Source of the DNA: Strongylocentrotus droebachiensis
Lineage: Eukaryota; Echinodermata; Echinoidea; Camarodonta; Strongylocentrotidae
Reading direction: 5' to 3'
Length of the DNA: 64,000 nt
NCBI GenBank assembly: GCA_035222895.1
Contig: JAVYIG010000694.1
Coordinates: 306,001-370,000 of the forward strand
Below the pieces are notes generated by a model. That model was not told where the DNA came from and did no database searches. It saw nothing but the letters and a program-made list of their open reading frames with translations. Position numbers and translations under genes: made by a program. Positions 1 to 14,400 of this stretch are shown piece after piece (within the stretch, counting starts at the first letter, position 1; every line of letters begins with the position of its first letter).

Positions 1-59
1 TGTACCTGAAAGAAGGACATGCCGTTTCCTAAGATTTTCCATTTTCGTCACCTTTCGTC

Positions 60-530
60 ACCCTCTGAACATAACTTGTCATTTGCAATAATCATGTTGT
101 TTTGAAAGTCGGAATAAAGTGTCGTTTAGTGTCGATTATTATGCAGCGACAACCGAGGAACAAGAGAGAGGGGGAGAGAGAGAGAGAGGGAGAAAGAGAG
201 AGAGATCGGGGAGGTCGGGGGGGGGGGGGGGGTAGAGAGTACCCTTCTCTCAATGAATCTGAGTAAATTTAATTTGAATATATAAACGAAATATTATAGA
301 CCGATGGCATTATTTTCATTCCTTAAATGTATACATTTCGTGACCCTGCATGTGAACACATGGTCATTTGCAATAATCATCTTGTTTTTTAAGTCTAAGA
401 AAAAAATATACCTATAGCTTCTTGCTTTTCTCTCCAAATCTCAGCATGGATCTGATCACCAACCAGTTAATGTGATCATTATGCAGCGACGAGCTAGGAG
501 CAATAGCAGAGATCGCTTATCACGTCGTAT
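60..530. repeat. Imperfect direct duplication, offset about 285-340 bp
   Basis: ATTTGCAATAATCAT occurs at 81-95 and 366-380, and TTATGCAGCGAC with similar flanks at 139-150 and 479-490. The changing offset shows indels since duplication. The purine/poly-G run at 160-232 lies only in the first copy. Confidence 0.6.
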
Positions 531-629
531 CTCGAGGGGGACACTATCTGCGCCATCATGATTGTGATATCTTACTAATAGACGTCCTTGAAACATGCCA
601 TGGTCAAGGTCTCCGCCGATTCCAAAGAT

Positions 630-945
630 GACACTTCTTGTTTGAATGAGAAGTGCTCATCTCTCCCGTTTCTTCTTAGTCTCAACACTCAAACACCAAT
701 GTATTGTGCTCTAAAGTGGTGTGCAGAAGGGAATCTTTGCCACTAGAATCAATTCGGTTCTCCTAAATGATTTTGGTAGCTGTTTGCAGTTTCACTGATA
801 CCAAAGATATTCCTTGTTGTTCGAGTGAGAAGTGCTCATGTCGATTCTCTCCCTCTTAGAGTCTCATCACTCGAGCACTCAGTAGTCTTGTGCTCCAAAG
901 GAGCGCAAGATGGGTAATCCGTTGTCACTATAATCAAATGGATTT
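630..945. repeat. Imperfect tandem duplication, unit about 165 bp
   Basis: The series GAGAAGTGCTCAT, CTCTCCC, GTCTCA, CACTC, TTGTGCTC, GGGAAT/GGGTAAT is repeated in the same order from about 650 and from about 826. Confidence 0.6.
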
Positions 946-3900
946 TTTAGATTCTGTATAATGATCAAATAATGATTATGGTGACTGTTATATTGGTTTA
1001 ACGGTGCTTGGTGGATTTTGTAGCAAAGAATGCAATAGCTTTTTTTTTAAAGACATGAATCGTTTGCATATTGCTTTCATAATTTAGCTGCGTCCTTGCA
1101 ATATTTATCGGAATTCGTATCAATATATTCAGCATTATACAACCATAATCACCAGGAGCAACGTCACCACCACCATCACCACCAACAACAACATTTGTTA
1201 TCCAAAACACAGTTACATATTATAGTGAACGTTTTAGGCAATCCCTCCGATTTCCTTTTCAATGTTCAATGAATAAATTATGCATGCACGTCATTTCAGC
1301 TTTACAATGTCTAAATATTTATTACAAATTTATACAGAATTAATAAGTAAAACGTGCTCTAGAAAAGAGGATCAATATAGTTAAATCCCTTTAATGAGAA
1401 AGTATTTGTTAGCCATCAGAATAAATTCATGTTATGTTTATCAGATTTCCTAAAGCACTTAATTCATTTCATCTACATAATGGTTTCCTCTTTACTCTTT
1501 TTCTATTTATTTATATTCATATCAAGTATTCTGAATACATGAAAGAAAGTCTTCTGAAACACAGTCACATGACATTACGGACAATTCTATCTTTCAGGAA
1601 ATGTCTTGGAAAATCAGACTATTGGTGGCGGTCTATAGGTGTTGGAAGTTGAGTTCGCGGCGTTTCCCTCGGACCTGTAAGAGTGATAATTTGTCTTCGC
1701 CCTTGTGAATATATGGAAAAAGAGAGGAACCTTCTCCCAACTCCTATGAATAGAACTATCTGACAAACATTACAAGTCGAAAAAAGTCCCCAAAGTTACA
1801 GAAGAGAGAGAGAAAGATAGAGAGAGGGAGAGAGGGACTATACTCTTTAGAGGACCTATAAAAGCATGCTATCAATAATATATTTTGAGTATTGCCCAAA
1901 GGAGGAAGGTATTGGAAGAGAAACAGAAATTACGGACATCTTTGTACGTACACCACAAATAGGAGGGTTGTACATGACTACGTCACGATCCACTGACAAA
2001 ATTGCCAATTTAAGATTCGCATAGCTGTAGTAATTTCATAATACACACACATAACTATCTTATTATTAGTCCAATTTATGTCAAACTTTTGACCATTTGG
2101 TTTCTCTTATTTGTCTGCTATTGCTGGCATATTTACAAGAATTATAAAAAAAAGCATGAATGTTTAAATGGACTTGTTACAGACATGTTCACCATTAGAA
2201 TTAAAATGAGCCGTATATACTAAATAGATACATTACATAATATTTACTCATGTAAATTCATTTACTGATTACGTTTATGTTAAAAATGGCTCCCTTTAGC
2301 GTGGTCAAAACGACATTTGACGACGGATCAAACAATAATGTTACACGTACGACATCATTACAAGAGAGTAAGTCGATCATTTGTGAACATTAGCAAAAAT
2401 GTTGCCCCTGGTTGTTGAGATATGCAGAACAAACTTGTAATGAAATCGAATTCACCAACATCATAAACCTAAAAATCAAAGACTAGAACATTATCAAAGA
2501 AGAAAAAAAGCATAGCAGTTAGATGTTTATCCTCGTTCTCTATAGATGCAACAATACTTTCCTCCAGACATCAGTCGCGATATTCCCGCCAAAAAAAAGA
2601 GGAAAAAGGGATGAAAATAAGACATCTCGCATCCCACTTGCGCATTGCGGTGAAACTCAATTAGGAATTACAAGCAAATAAGCTTGTCTTGGTAATGAGT
2701 AGTCTGAAGATGATATGCAACGGCGGTACTCGACAAAGTGTTCAAGTTTTGTAGGAACATAAAAGAGAATATTACAGAGTCATTTTAAGGGTAGAGATTA
2801 TATATCAGATAATACACGATAGCTGGGTAAGATACCCGATAATCCCTCAACGTATAGACCGCGGGAAAGATCCCCCCTCCGATTATAAATTATGCATTCA
2901 AGTTCACGTATAATACGACCATGATAACATTTCAACCCTGAAACTAAGTAAAAAGCGGTGTCATATTCTGGAGCTGATGATAGAGCAAGAAGAAAGTGGA
3001 AAGTGACAAAGGGAGAACAGTCTCTAACACTTGCACATTGTCACCATGCAGGGCTAGTTCGCGCTAATTGATACGATAACATCAATGTTCTGATGTGTGT
3101 TGTGCACAGCTTACAAGATGAGGGACTAAGTTGGCACTATGATATCTGTATTATATCTCTCTACCCTAGATGCTTTGTTTGGCGTTTGAAAACCTCGGCA
3201 ATGTGGACAGCGCTGGTATAGACGAAGAGGGCTTAAACTTCGGCTATCTCGTAGCTGATTAATGACTTCTTCTCGAGGGAGTAAAAGGATATGGTGTTAA
3301 AACGCATTGACAATATCGCGTACTTAATGATTGAATGAATATGATAATTGGAAAGGGGAAGCATGGTGGTAAATCAACCCGGTGTTATAACCTTAAATAA
3401 TTGCTCCAAAAGAATAATGGACGATGGTCAAACGAGACAGCCTATAATTTGCTATGGTTCTTGTTTGTCCAGCTAAACGGTATACATTGCATGTCAATTC
3501 TTTAATGCAGTCTACATACCGAGTGCAAATACGTTGTTCCCATTTGTGTTAGAGGTGGGAGTGGGATGGGGGTTGCAGCTCCTCCTCAAAGAGTTGTTAA
3601 ATTACCAGTATTCTGGCAACCGGCACTACTACAAATTCGGCAGCGATATACTCTATGTTATTTTGTATACTCTAGTTGAAAGACTACTTTGTCACAAAAA
3701 AAAATAAATATAAAAAAATAAAACAAGTTTAAAAATAGAAGACAACTGAAGAAGAAAAAGAACAATACACAAAATCACATCAAAGTTACCCTCATCTTTA
3801 CCACAAAAAAACGCCCTTTCCGTCTATTAATCGCTTCGTTACGTTAACCTCCAGTTTTCAATTTCATCACGGATTCATTCCTGGTGATCGTGATAAAAGG

Positions 3901-5109
3901 TCAAAAATGATTGTCCAACGATCAGTCCAGTTTAAATGGTTTGCTCCCATTTTTCGGGCACCCCCCCCCCTCCTTCACACGCAATAATTCGCCAAATTGC
4001 TTCACGAAATAATACATCTTTAATACAAATTTTTCTGCATTTTCACAGACGACTCGGAGTAATTAGAATGGAAATGAGGGGATAAAAGGATTAGCCCAAT
4101 CTTAAAATCACCTCTTATATCTGATGAAAGAAGTTCTATCACACTCTAAGGCTCATTTCGAGAAACCGACGATGTCACAAATTACGGGATGAAATTGGAA
4201 AAAAAATGCCGGCATTGAGGATGCTGATGGCTACACACGGTGGCGACGGGAAAATACGAATCAGATAAGAGCGGTTGTAATGAGGGGTTTATAGGTAGAA
4301 TTATGGTATTGATCAACTTCGGAGTAGGGGGAGACTGATTGCAGAATCACGGTGATCCGTGTTGCAAATTAGTTGGAATTAGCATCGTATTATGCGCTCT
4401 ATCGTAGTCATCGTCTAGCAGCATAAATTAAGCGATAATCAGAAACTACGGTTAGGGTTAAATGCGTTTGTGGCTAGAATAAATGAAGACAAACTTGCGA
4501 AACATGTTATATTGCACAAGATAAAAAGGATGATTTAAATGTGGTATTACTGCGGTATTGTTTCAAACGATAAATGTTACCAAACTCTCTCTCTCTCTCT
4601 CTGTCTGTCTCGGAAGCGGTATCCCTCATTATGTAGGCAATAATTGCCCACAATTCACAATGCTGTCTCGAGATCTCTATTCGATGTCGGCAAAGAAGAG
4701 AGAGAATGGCGGCAAAATAAAACGATGAGATTTTTTAACAGTCTCACCAAAGGGTTTAAACATTGTCGCCTAGTCATATTGGTGGCAATTTCCCCCCTAA
4801 CCACCCCCTTCACACGCATTCCACACGCACACACACCTACCCACATACACACCAAAAAAAATAACAGGAAAGCCCGAGTTCAGAAAAAAGTCAAGTAATA
4901 ACCCTCATTTTCTTTGCAACTTTTTGTTTAAAATTTCTGGTTTGAATTGAAGCTATTTGCACTCTTACTGTATTACATAGAGTAAGCTTTTTTGAGATTC
5001 ATAGCTCCTTGCTACTCATGATCAACAAATAACTGTTCTTAATCTCTTCACGTGCAACTGTGCTCAAAAACGATTGAGAAAACATTTATATTATAGGAAA
5101 GAATATCTT

Positions 5110-8100
5110 TTATTTACAAATTTCAAGCACTCACTCAATTTTGACAAACACATACTATAAAAATCATCATATACTGGATATATATTTTAAAGAAATCAAT
5201 AAAACTTTTAAGAATGTCATTAGAAGAAATTTCAGAATGTGAAACTTACATTCACAGTTTCGGCTACTGAGAACTGAGAAACATTATTCGACTTTTTCGA
5301 CTTTTTCTCAAGGAAAAATCAACTCTCTGCTTGATGCAATTCTATGTATCACATAGTATAAATAAATGCATTTGTTTTCTCATGAATAAAAGGGAGACAA
5401 GATAGGACATTTTTAAAAAGGGTGAGGAAAAGAAAAGTAATAATAATAACAATAATAATAAAACTGAAAGAGGCAGAATTAAAGAGCTTGTAGATGAAGT
5501 TGATCATTACTCCAAAGAAGATATAGGTAGAAGGAGAAGACGTAATGGCACTTTAAACATACTATGCGGGGAAAAAAAGCTTACAAGGAGCTATGTTTAT
5601 CAAAATGTTTCTTGTATGAAAGAAGTATACAATATATAAAACAAACCTATATCATATTGCAAAAATGCAAATAGCAATAATGTAACATTTACAATAGGAA
5701 TTTTGAATAATAGATTTGACATGAACATGATAAGAAGTACCTTACGATTAGTAAAATGTGCTTTCAATATGAAAAGACATAGTTCTGTTGGTTAAAAGGA
5801 CATTTTTTATAAAATAAAGCCTTCATGAAATCTTAGTCAATTCATGACTAAAAGAACATTTCAAAATTTTACATAAAATTGCATAAATACTCACATCTAT
5901 CCACTAGCATGGTACAATAAAAAATATACTCGGTACCAAAATTTGAATATAAATCATCTTCTGAAAAATGTAATTTCTGACTGACATACCTTAACAATTG
6001 ATCACAGCATTGATCACAATTCATTAAATTATTTTCCTTAACATTACAGTGGGTTGTTTGATATTATAATATACATGTATAACCATCACTGCTTAAATCA
6101 TCCCACATTGTAAGTACAAAGTTTATGGTGAATTTCAGTTTGACATGTACAATCTTGCATTAAGAAGCCATTTATGAGACAGTACAATAAAATATTACAA
6201 AGGCTTCAAGTAGAAAAGGATGATATATCCTACCTCATAGCATGGATCAATTGCACTGCTAATTAGAAATGTGATAAAGAGGAAATACTTTTCCAAAATT
6301 TCTCACAAATCCCAATATTCAAACATGTAGAAAGGGAAAACTCAAGCTACACAAATACACAAAATAAAGCCTAACATTATACAGTATATTAAAATACAGT
6401 TGACAATTGATTTATTCATACTCCTTGTAATTTCTCTGATTAATATTTTTATGGAATTCAAGATTAAAAGGAGGACTGGCTGAATCAGGGTCTTTGGTGT
6501 ATACTTTTAGATCATGATGTAAGCTTCAATTTGTCACATTCTCAAGATATATAAATCAGGATAAATCAATTTTCACATACTTCTAAAAGATTATGAAACT
6601 TCATAAGGCGGGTAGGAATAATTAAGTTGTTACCTGTAGATATCAAACAAAACAATTATTAAGGAATTGGAACCATGTCCCTGTTCGATTGGTATCATTT
6701 CAAAATCATGGGGCAAATAGAATAGTATAAAGTTCATACTTCAGTCTTTTATGGTCTGTATAAAAGTTTTGGAATGGTTAAGGATGTATGATATTTTAAA
6801 ATTACTTGGTGCTTAAAAACCTATTAAAACCTATTAAAATATGAAAGGAAGCCATACTTGTGTTATAAACAATGTAAAATAGTTGATATGATATACAGAT
6901 AGCTAGTGATCTCACAAATTGCTGGAATCTATATCACATTTTGCTACACAATTTCTTCCCTACAACATCTCCTAAATTGATTTACTTCAGTAGCATTTTT
7001 AAAATAAAAATAAAAATCTACTGCTCTGATAAGAGAATGATGCTCAAATGTAGTATTAAAAATTGCACCCTTATTTATCAAAGCTTTATTCCTGAACAAT
7101 ATATAAAAGTTAAAAAATGTAGCATTTTACAAATAAGTCCCTCACAAGAGAAGAATGTTTGAGAATATATTATTTCAAGAAGCAATTATCAGCAGATCTG
7201 ATTGGTCTCCCCCTCCTCCCCCTTTTTTTTTTTTTTTTTTTTTTTTTTTGGGGGGGGGGGGGGGGTATTTACTTGTTAAAGGTATTACAAAGTTTTGGTA
7301 TGGGGTCATGAATTTGGTTCAAATTAACATATTGGAAGCATAAGCGTTCTTACAATATACATTGATCGTTGTCGCGGTTGAAATCGAGTCTAAAGTTATG
7401 AAATTATAAATAATAAACTCTTTATGTTGTATAGCTCCCTCTCAAGGTCAAGATATTAAGTTAGCTATGAAACAATGTTTCTTGACCAAAATCGACCGAT
7501 TAGCTATTCCCGTTTGGAAATTATATATCCCAACTACATATTCTGAGATTTTCATGGTCGCAGCTACCATTGTACGGCCATAGGCGCTATTTGAAATTTA
7601 TCAAAATTTACCGGGAGCACCGGTAAATTTTTATATTCAATTTTTCTCGAAAACAGAAGTGTTTTAGGGGCTAATTTTTGGAGTGCTTATAATACATCCA
7701 CAGGGGCATCCAAATATATCAAAATTGTAAAGATTCACTATCCACCCAATTTTCAGAATTTCCCAAAACTTTGTATTACCTTTAAGATTTATGAACAGTT
7801 ATGCTATTATGCCTTCCCCCTCTTGGCAATACTGTATTCCCCCTCCCCCGCCCCTTCTTTGAACGACCTCCTTCACCACAACGCTTTACTTTTCATGACA
7901 ACTTTGACATTTTCCACCAGCATTACAACATGGGTAATTTTATACTACCCCCCTCCCTCCAGCAGTCCTTGGATCAAGGTATGCTCTAATGCATAGATAT
8001 GAAAACCACTTCCATAGACAGGTTACTTACCCTGATGAAAGGGTTCTCATCCCTAGAACTGCATTTGAATATTACTTCATGTAGCTCTGTTCAATAGTAC

Positions 8101-8347
8101 TCTTGTTTATAAAACAACCACCATTCACATGCCATAAAGACATCACAATGTGCTCACTTATCAAACTCCCCTCCCTCCAAAGAATATTCACATTGTGACA
8201 AATGAAACATTTCTACATCAACAATTAATTAACGAAACAAGAGAGAAATGATCTTCATTCATCAAAGAGTACTGACTGACTTCCGATTTGGTCATTGGCT
8301 GGCATCCAGGTGACATTATAACTAGCTTGTGCTCTGCCTCACCGTCG
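5110..8347 (-). other. Probable STARD3 3' UTR and downstream flank
   Basis: AT-rich DNA after the STARD3 stop with no coding signal. Reverse-strand AATAAA candidates lie near 7098, 6411 and 5113; none can be chosen from sequence alone. A foldback element (7280-7781) and a T/G homopolymer run (7224-7265) interrupt it, so the true 3' end may be well before 5110. Confidence 0.3.
7280..7781. mobile_element. Foldback element with TTAA target duplication
   Basis: TTAA at 7276-7279 and 7782-7785 flank termini AGGTATTACAAAGTTTTGG and its reverse complement. 502 bp, no transposase frame. TTAA duplications are typical of the piggyBac superfamily. Confidence 0.8.
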
Positions 8348-8458
8348 TCATGACGAAGCAGTGCCTCGTTGCTGCGTCAGGTGCTTGAGAAGATCCCGGT
8401 AAGAATTAATAATAACTCCGCCCATCACTGGATCCATGACGGTCTGTGGTGTCCAAAC
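8348..8458 (-). CDS. STARD3: STARD3 coding exon 11 (START C-terminal helix, stop)
   Basis: Acceptor ATCTCTGTAG, phase 0. Reads VWTPQTVMDPVMGGV then INSYRDLLKHLTQQRGTASS and TGA at 8350-8348. The pattern W-x-P then an amphipathic helix ending in a Leu/Arg-rich stretch is the normal START terminus; primary identity to vertebrates is low, so the call rests on phase, position and length. Confidence 0.82.
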   Translation of the reverse strand, partial: VWTPQTVMDPVMGGVIINSYRDLLKHLTQQRGTASS

Positions 8459-11400
8459 CTACAGAGATACACAGAGGTAAGACAAAATGAGAAAAGGCTA
8501 CTTAGATGGGAGTGTCGTGGTCGAGTGGTTTAAGGCGCTTGACTGGGGATGCGAAGGTCGAGGGCTCAAATCCCGACACGGCACTAATATCCTTTGGCAA
8601 GATATTTACCTACACTTGCCACTCACCACCCAGGTGTTAAATAGGTACCCGGTAGGATGCGAAAGTTCATATGGTTGGACGAGCAAGTGTACGCTTGTAA
8701 AATGGCGACTGGCTGGAATGCTCCCCAGGGAGTGGACAATGTGCATACAATGTGTGCGCCTGAATCTAATGACCGGGGTAATAGTATATCTGTAAAGCGC
8801 TTAGGCACATCGTTGGATCGATGTATTGAGCGCTATATAAACACAGAATATTATTATTATAAAATTCACTACCAATATCAACATGTTGTGAACGATGTGT
8901 TAAACAATCAGTACCGTACATATCATTGGCCGTGAGCAAGTTTTTACATATGACATACATGTGTAAGTGGCAGGAGTAGAATACAAGTTCCTGAGCTTGT
9001 GTGTGGAGAATCAAATTTTTGCAGAACATGAATGACCCCTTTCGACATTGGAAATTCTGCTTAGAGCAGTGACTTGTAAAATTATTACTACCTTATATTA
9101 TGATATACGTATTATCCATTGTTTGTGGTGAACTTTTACTTTTTGTTCATAAACAAGTAACTTAAGCTATGGTCACAACCCCTAAAAGCAGCCTGCTCGG
9201 CGGCCTGGCGGCAAGTTTTTAGCCCAGGAATCGCTGGGGCTCAACAGCCTGCTTGACTTCTCCAAAAATTGTTGGGCGATGCCTAAATTCCAGCGACGAC
9301 CGAGCAGGCTACTAATCGGTCGCCACTCTGAGTTGTGACCATAGCCTTATATAAGTTCTGTTTATTTTTAAATTCTTACTGCAGCAAAAAAGATACATAC
9401 ACGAAGATGGGGGAGTACTTGGCAAGAAAGACCGAAAGGTCATAACATGGCAGGAAGTGATATTGCTGTCATAATTACTTTCCCAAACATGATCAGTAAA
9501 CTTCTTAGAAAATGACATTACCGGTAGATGCAGCTTGTTCATTAACAAAATCCTCAAACATTTAGAGTTTTATTCACACAGTCTAAAATTATCTTAAGTT
9601 TATTTTAATAGGCATAACTGTCCATCAATTTCAGGAATGAATCCCATTTATCAAGTAGTTACGCTTGGTGACTTTGAGATCTGGTTATGACAAACTAAAC
9701 AAAAAACCTAGAATTCAATTACTCTGATAAATTAGACACGTAAAATCTGTTGTACCAACTGGATAGAAAATGTATTCAAAATATGAGTTATCATAAAAGA
9801 AATATTAGCCCATGAATAAAACATGTAGTCCAATGTATGTGCATCAGAGTACCGGTATGTGATTCTCCCAATGTTTGGTTAAAGAGAAGGTTGAGTTCTG
9901 GGAAGAGGTAACAAATAATTTGTGAGCGTTATCATTGTTATTATGCAAGGGTGGAAGAACATCAGATTCAACATGTTCCCTGAAAAGCATGGCTCTTCAA
10001 ATGCCTTCATATTCTAAATATGACATGAAACATCGTAAAAATCGGGGGGTAGGTTTTTTTCGCCATGTGCTCGTGTAGTCCCATATACATCATTCTGTGT
10101 ACAGTGGTTGTAACTTCGCCAAGATTTGGCCAAATTTCTTATCATTTTGATGATTCCAGAACCTTGCAATACACACGAATACTTATATACTAGATGATCA
10201 ACCTTTTCTGATAGATTCCACACCGTTTCTTTCACAATGCAATCACATGACCAGAACTTTATCTTTAAGTATGTATTCAATTTTTTTTTTCATAAATGGA
10301 AAAAAAAGAAAAAAAAAAGAAGAATGCTTACATGTAAAAAATAAATAATTTGCAGTTTAAAAAAAAAAAAAAAAAAATTCCCTTGATATGCAGTTATTTT
10401 ACTATGATAAATCAATATGACTTTTAATTCAACTTTACAATTATTCCATTGTACTACAAGACAATAAATTTTGACATGATGATGCCCATGAGGCATATGC
10501 ACACATACATTCCACTTTTAATTTACAAAATACCATGCTTATACTTGTGTAGTCCACACGGGCTGCATGTCAACAGGTCACTTGATGAAAATGGACGAGA
10601 ATGTTCTCACGCTATACATGAATTATTTTAGTAACACAACGCTCATACGGAAATTGGCCTGTCACTAGCAATTAATGATGTACCGTAATTCAGGTTCCCT
10701 CATTCATGTTCAAGGATATCTCAAGGCCACCAAAGCTTTGCGCGGAATTGATCAATATATTTTTTTTAAAGAGGAAATCTCATGAAGAAAACAGAAGTCG
10801 ATGTTGACAAAATTTGATCTCCCACTCAAGCGTTCCTATGATACTCAACATGGCATCTATCTTAATCATTATAGCTATGTTTCCACTGAACTCTCATAGT
10901 TTAATTACAAAGCCGGGCAAGCATTCATTTTAACTTTAAGTTGGCATAACCTTTAAGTTATTTGCACCCACACACAGCACATAACTTTAAGCGAGGACTC
11001 CCCCCCCCCCCACTCCTCCTTCACTTCTCCTAGTTATTGCCTAACCTTAATATCTCTTGTGATTAATAACTTCTAGTAAACTTACAGTTTCATAACCATG
11101 AGTGTGTCTGCAAGATCCCTAACTACCGTACAACATATCTTTAAAAGTTTTAAAACATGACTTAAACTTAAAGTTAACAGATTGTCGTGAGAACCTAACC
11201 ATTTCCGTGACTTCACCTGTCTCATAATCCCTCATGGTTACTTGGAGGTCTGATGTAGAACTCTGGAAGTGAGCCAAGTTTCTAGATCACACTTGCCTTC
11301 CTTATAAAACAGCTCTTCTTTTACTGATATCAAGGCAAAGTACAGGTGTGACTATTTATGCCTATACAAGTGTGAGTCTTATCACATACATCATGTACAT

Positions 11401-14400
11401 AACATATACATGTACCGAGTGGACAAAAAGTTAACCACCACTTTAAAAATGTAATCTTGAGTTTTGGTAGGTTCCTGTAGGTTCCAGAATGCTGTAAACT
11501 ATATAGCAGCATGATTTTTACTTGCACGCCACTGTTTTATAGTATATAGAAATTGTACACCTTTCTGTTGTCTGCACCTTATTCACCTGCTGTTACAATA
11601 CATCCCATCCCAGTATAGCTTGGAAAAGCTGCTTCAAGGATTACCACATCAAGTATCAAGAGATCTAGGAAACACGTTTCTCAGAGAATGAACTAAATCT
11701 ACACTGATTATTCAAAAGTACAAATAAAGAACCCACCACTCAATTGATTCTGACAGAAAATTTGGGATTAATTTTGATAAAAAATCAATACAAATGATTA
11801 CTTTTGGCCAAAAAGTGATTGAAAGGACTACATTGTTCTTGATGGGGGTTAAATTGACCACCTTTTCTGGCATCAGGGCACATATTTATATAGAACAGGC
11901 CCATCAAATCTCCTTTGCTGATTGGAATATTACCCCTGTGTTATGGTCACTTTTGGCAAAAAGTGGCCAAGATGACCAAAACGTTGTGAGTCGGGTCAAT
12001 GATACTGACGTTTTTAGAATCGACCCAAAATTTTACCCCTGATAAGCTATTCGAACCTTCTCCACTAAAAATTCTGATTAGACCCCAACATCTCATAGGG
12101 TATACATGGTATATCATAATGCCGCAGCTGATATTTTTGTCCACTTTTCCTATAATGCATCACATGAAATTAACTAAATACTGGTGTCGGTAGAAGGCGC
12201 TGTGGATTGTATATCCACCGTAATGCACCATTCAAGGACATTTAGGCATATTGCAGGTCTAGACATACTCTGTAGCCTTACATGCAACCCCTTGAAGTAA
12301 GGTGCAATGGCATAGCACAGGGTTCCAGATTTGTCCAAAATCCAATTTCAACAGAAAACCGGCGTAAGAATCTACACAAACAAATGTAACCTGACCATTT
12401 GTGTAACAACTCTATGTACAGCTGGCATTATCTGTCTGGATTCTTGTTCGCTGCTTACTGTGGCATGAATGGTATGAATTGAACAATCAGTTGAAGAAAA
12501 AAAATTAGCATTATTGGATTAACACCTCATGTGCATCAGGCTAAACACACTACACAAAACTATTCCCACAGCCTTGATGTTAGTGACTGGTTTAGCTGGG
12601 CTAGATTACCTTTAGTTTTATATCCGAGTTGATTATCCAGATATATCTGCAGTGGCCCGGCCTATCATCCGCAGGTTCTACCACCCATCCGCTTACTCCG
12701 ATCTCACCCCTGACATGCTGAGGTACCGGTGGTTTGTCCTGATGCTTTACCGCTATGGCGCTAGACACGTAACGATCACCTCGCTGCTCACACAACCGTA
12801 CTGTTACAAAGTCCCTGTTTAGAGAGAAAAAGGTGAATGCCATACAATTTGATTGAATTGCAGGAATATGATGTAACACTTCATAGTCACACAACTGTAC
12901 CGATATAAAGTCCCTATTTGGAGATTAATGCCATATGAAACATTCACATAATTTAATGATTTCAGGAATATGACCTCACGATGGATATACACTGTCCATA
13001 CTATATACATACTATTTGTTATCGGCTCCATATCCTTATGACGTGGGTCTACATGTGTACCTCTTTGTGAAAAAATTACGCTTTTCAACAATTATTCAGC
13101 TTGCTTTCAGGACGGGTCTTTCAGTGCGTGCACTGCATTTAACCCTATTTAGCCCGGGCTATTTTGAAACTGCATAGCCCGGGGGGGGGGGGGGGGGGGG
13201 GGCTTCTAAGGCCCCCCCCTATGATCTCGGCCGTGAAATGCCCGATCGCCGCGAAAATTTGCATACATGTCAAGTGAAGTGTATAGAATACTATGCTAAT
13301 TTCAATTTTTTGAAAAATTCACTCATTTGCATATTTATGGTAATTTATGCAAATAACGTCATAAAATTCACATTTTTGCCCATAAATCAGACATTATTCA
13401 TATTTAAGCATTCTTTCTCACTACATATATTTGTTAGACCATTTGGAATAAAAATACAACACAAAAAATTGAAAAACCAGGGTTATTCCTTATGTTATCT
13501 ATTGTTTTGATAATTTCTTATGTATTTCCTTGTTTTTTTAACTTATGTATTTCATTGTTTTTGTTGTTTTATTTCATTTCCAACTATAATTCAACTATTT
13601 TGACCCCAAAATAAACACCTAAACTGTAAACAAGACCAAATAACCAATGTTTTATCTCTTTATTTGAAAAATGAGATTTCCATGTTTTGTACACAAATCA
13701 CAAAAATTAGCGATTTTCGGGCTGACATGCGAAGACAAAACGACACGTGACTTTTTAATGGTAGGTCCGATTTTCGAAAAATTTCTTTCAAAAGATGCGC
13801 AAGACTTGAAAGAAAAAAGTCACAAAATTTCAGTACAAGATTTTCTTGCGTTAGTAAAAAATTATCGCGAAAAATGTCGAGGGGGGGGGGGGGCTTCTGA
13901 AGCCCCCCCCCCCCCCCCCCCGGGCTAAATAGGGTTAAGTTACCTTATATTGCAAGAATACTTTAATTGTGAATAGATCTCATTGGATTATCAAATACCT
14001 ACAGCAGCCCAACATCCAACAAGGGGCCACTGAATACCATACATATGGAACTTGAAACAGAATAGGAAGACTGGGGTACATGCTAATTTTCATGACGAAA
14101 ACTCCCCGTTAGAGAAAAATCAGTGAATTGTCTCATAGACTTTAGTTTGGGCTTTAGCACTTTGATATAGTCATTATCATTAAGTAAACAAAACCCTTCC
14201 TTTATCTGCTGGTGAACTTATCCCTCTGTCAATACAAGGCTATTAAGGACTTAATCCATGTATCAACAGAGCTTGCGTACAGTTAGGTGAGCATGGAGAG
14301 TTGGGTTAGTCTAGAATTCAGACAATTGCTTTTAGCATGGACCTGCTCTGTAAAGTAGATGTGGTACCAGCAACTGGCAACTTTAGAACTCAAGTCGAAC

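Larger units (their letters stand above)
1..5100. other. No recognisable gene; mixed-composition flank
   Basis: Only short open frames, none family-like. Holds two local duplications (60-530 and 630-945), GA runs at 160-215 and 1803-1836 and a CT run near 4590. The stretch 2600-4460 is less AT-rich and free of repeats visible elsewhere in the window; it may hold regulatory DNA, but I see nothing decisive. Confidence 0.5.

Noticed and set aside
8508..8585. Functional tRNA gene
   Set aside because: A- and B-boxes are present but the sequence runs straight into a SINE body and tail, and the cloverleaf cannot be completed convincingly.
13238..13928. piggyBac transposase inside 13143-13934
   Set aside because: The two frames are short (90 and 85 codons) and show no DDD transposase blocks; the element is non-autonomous.
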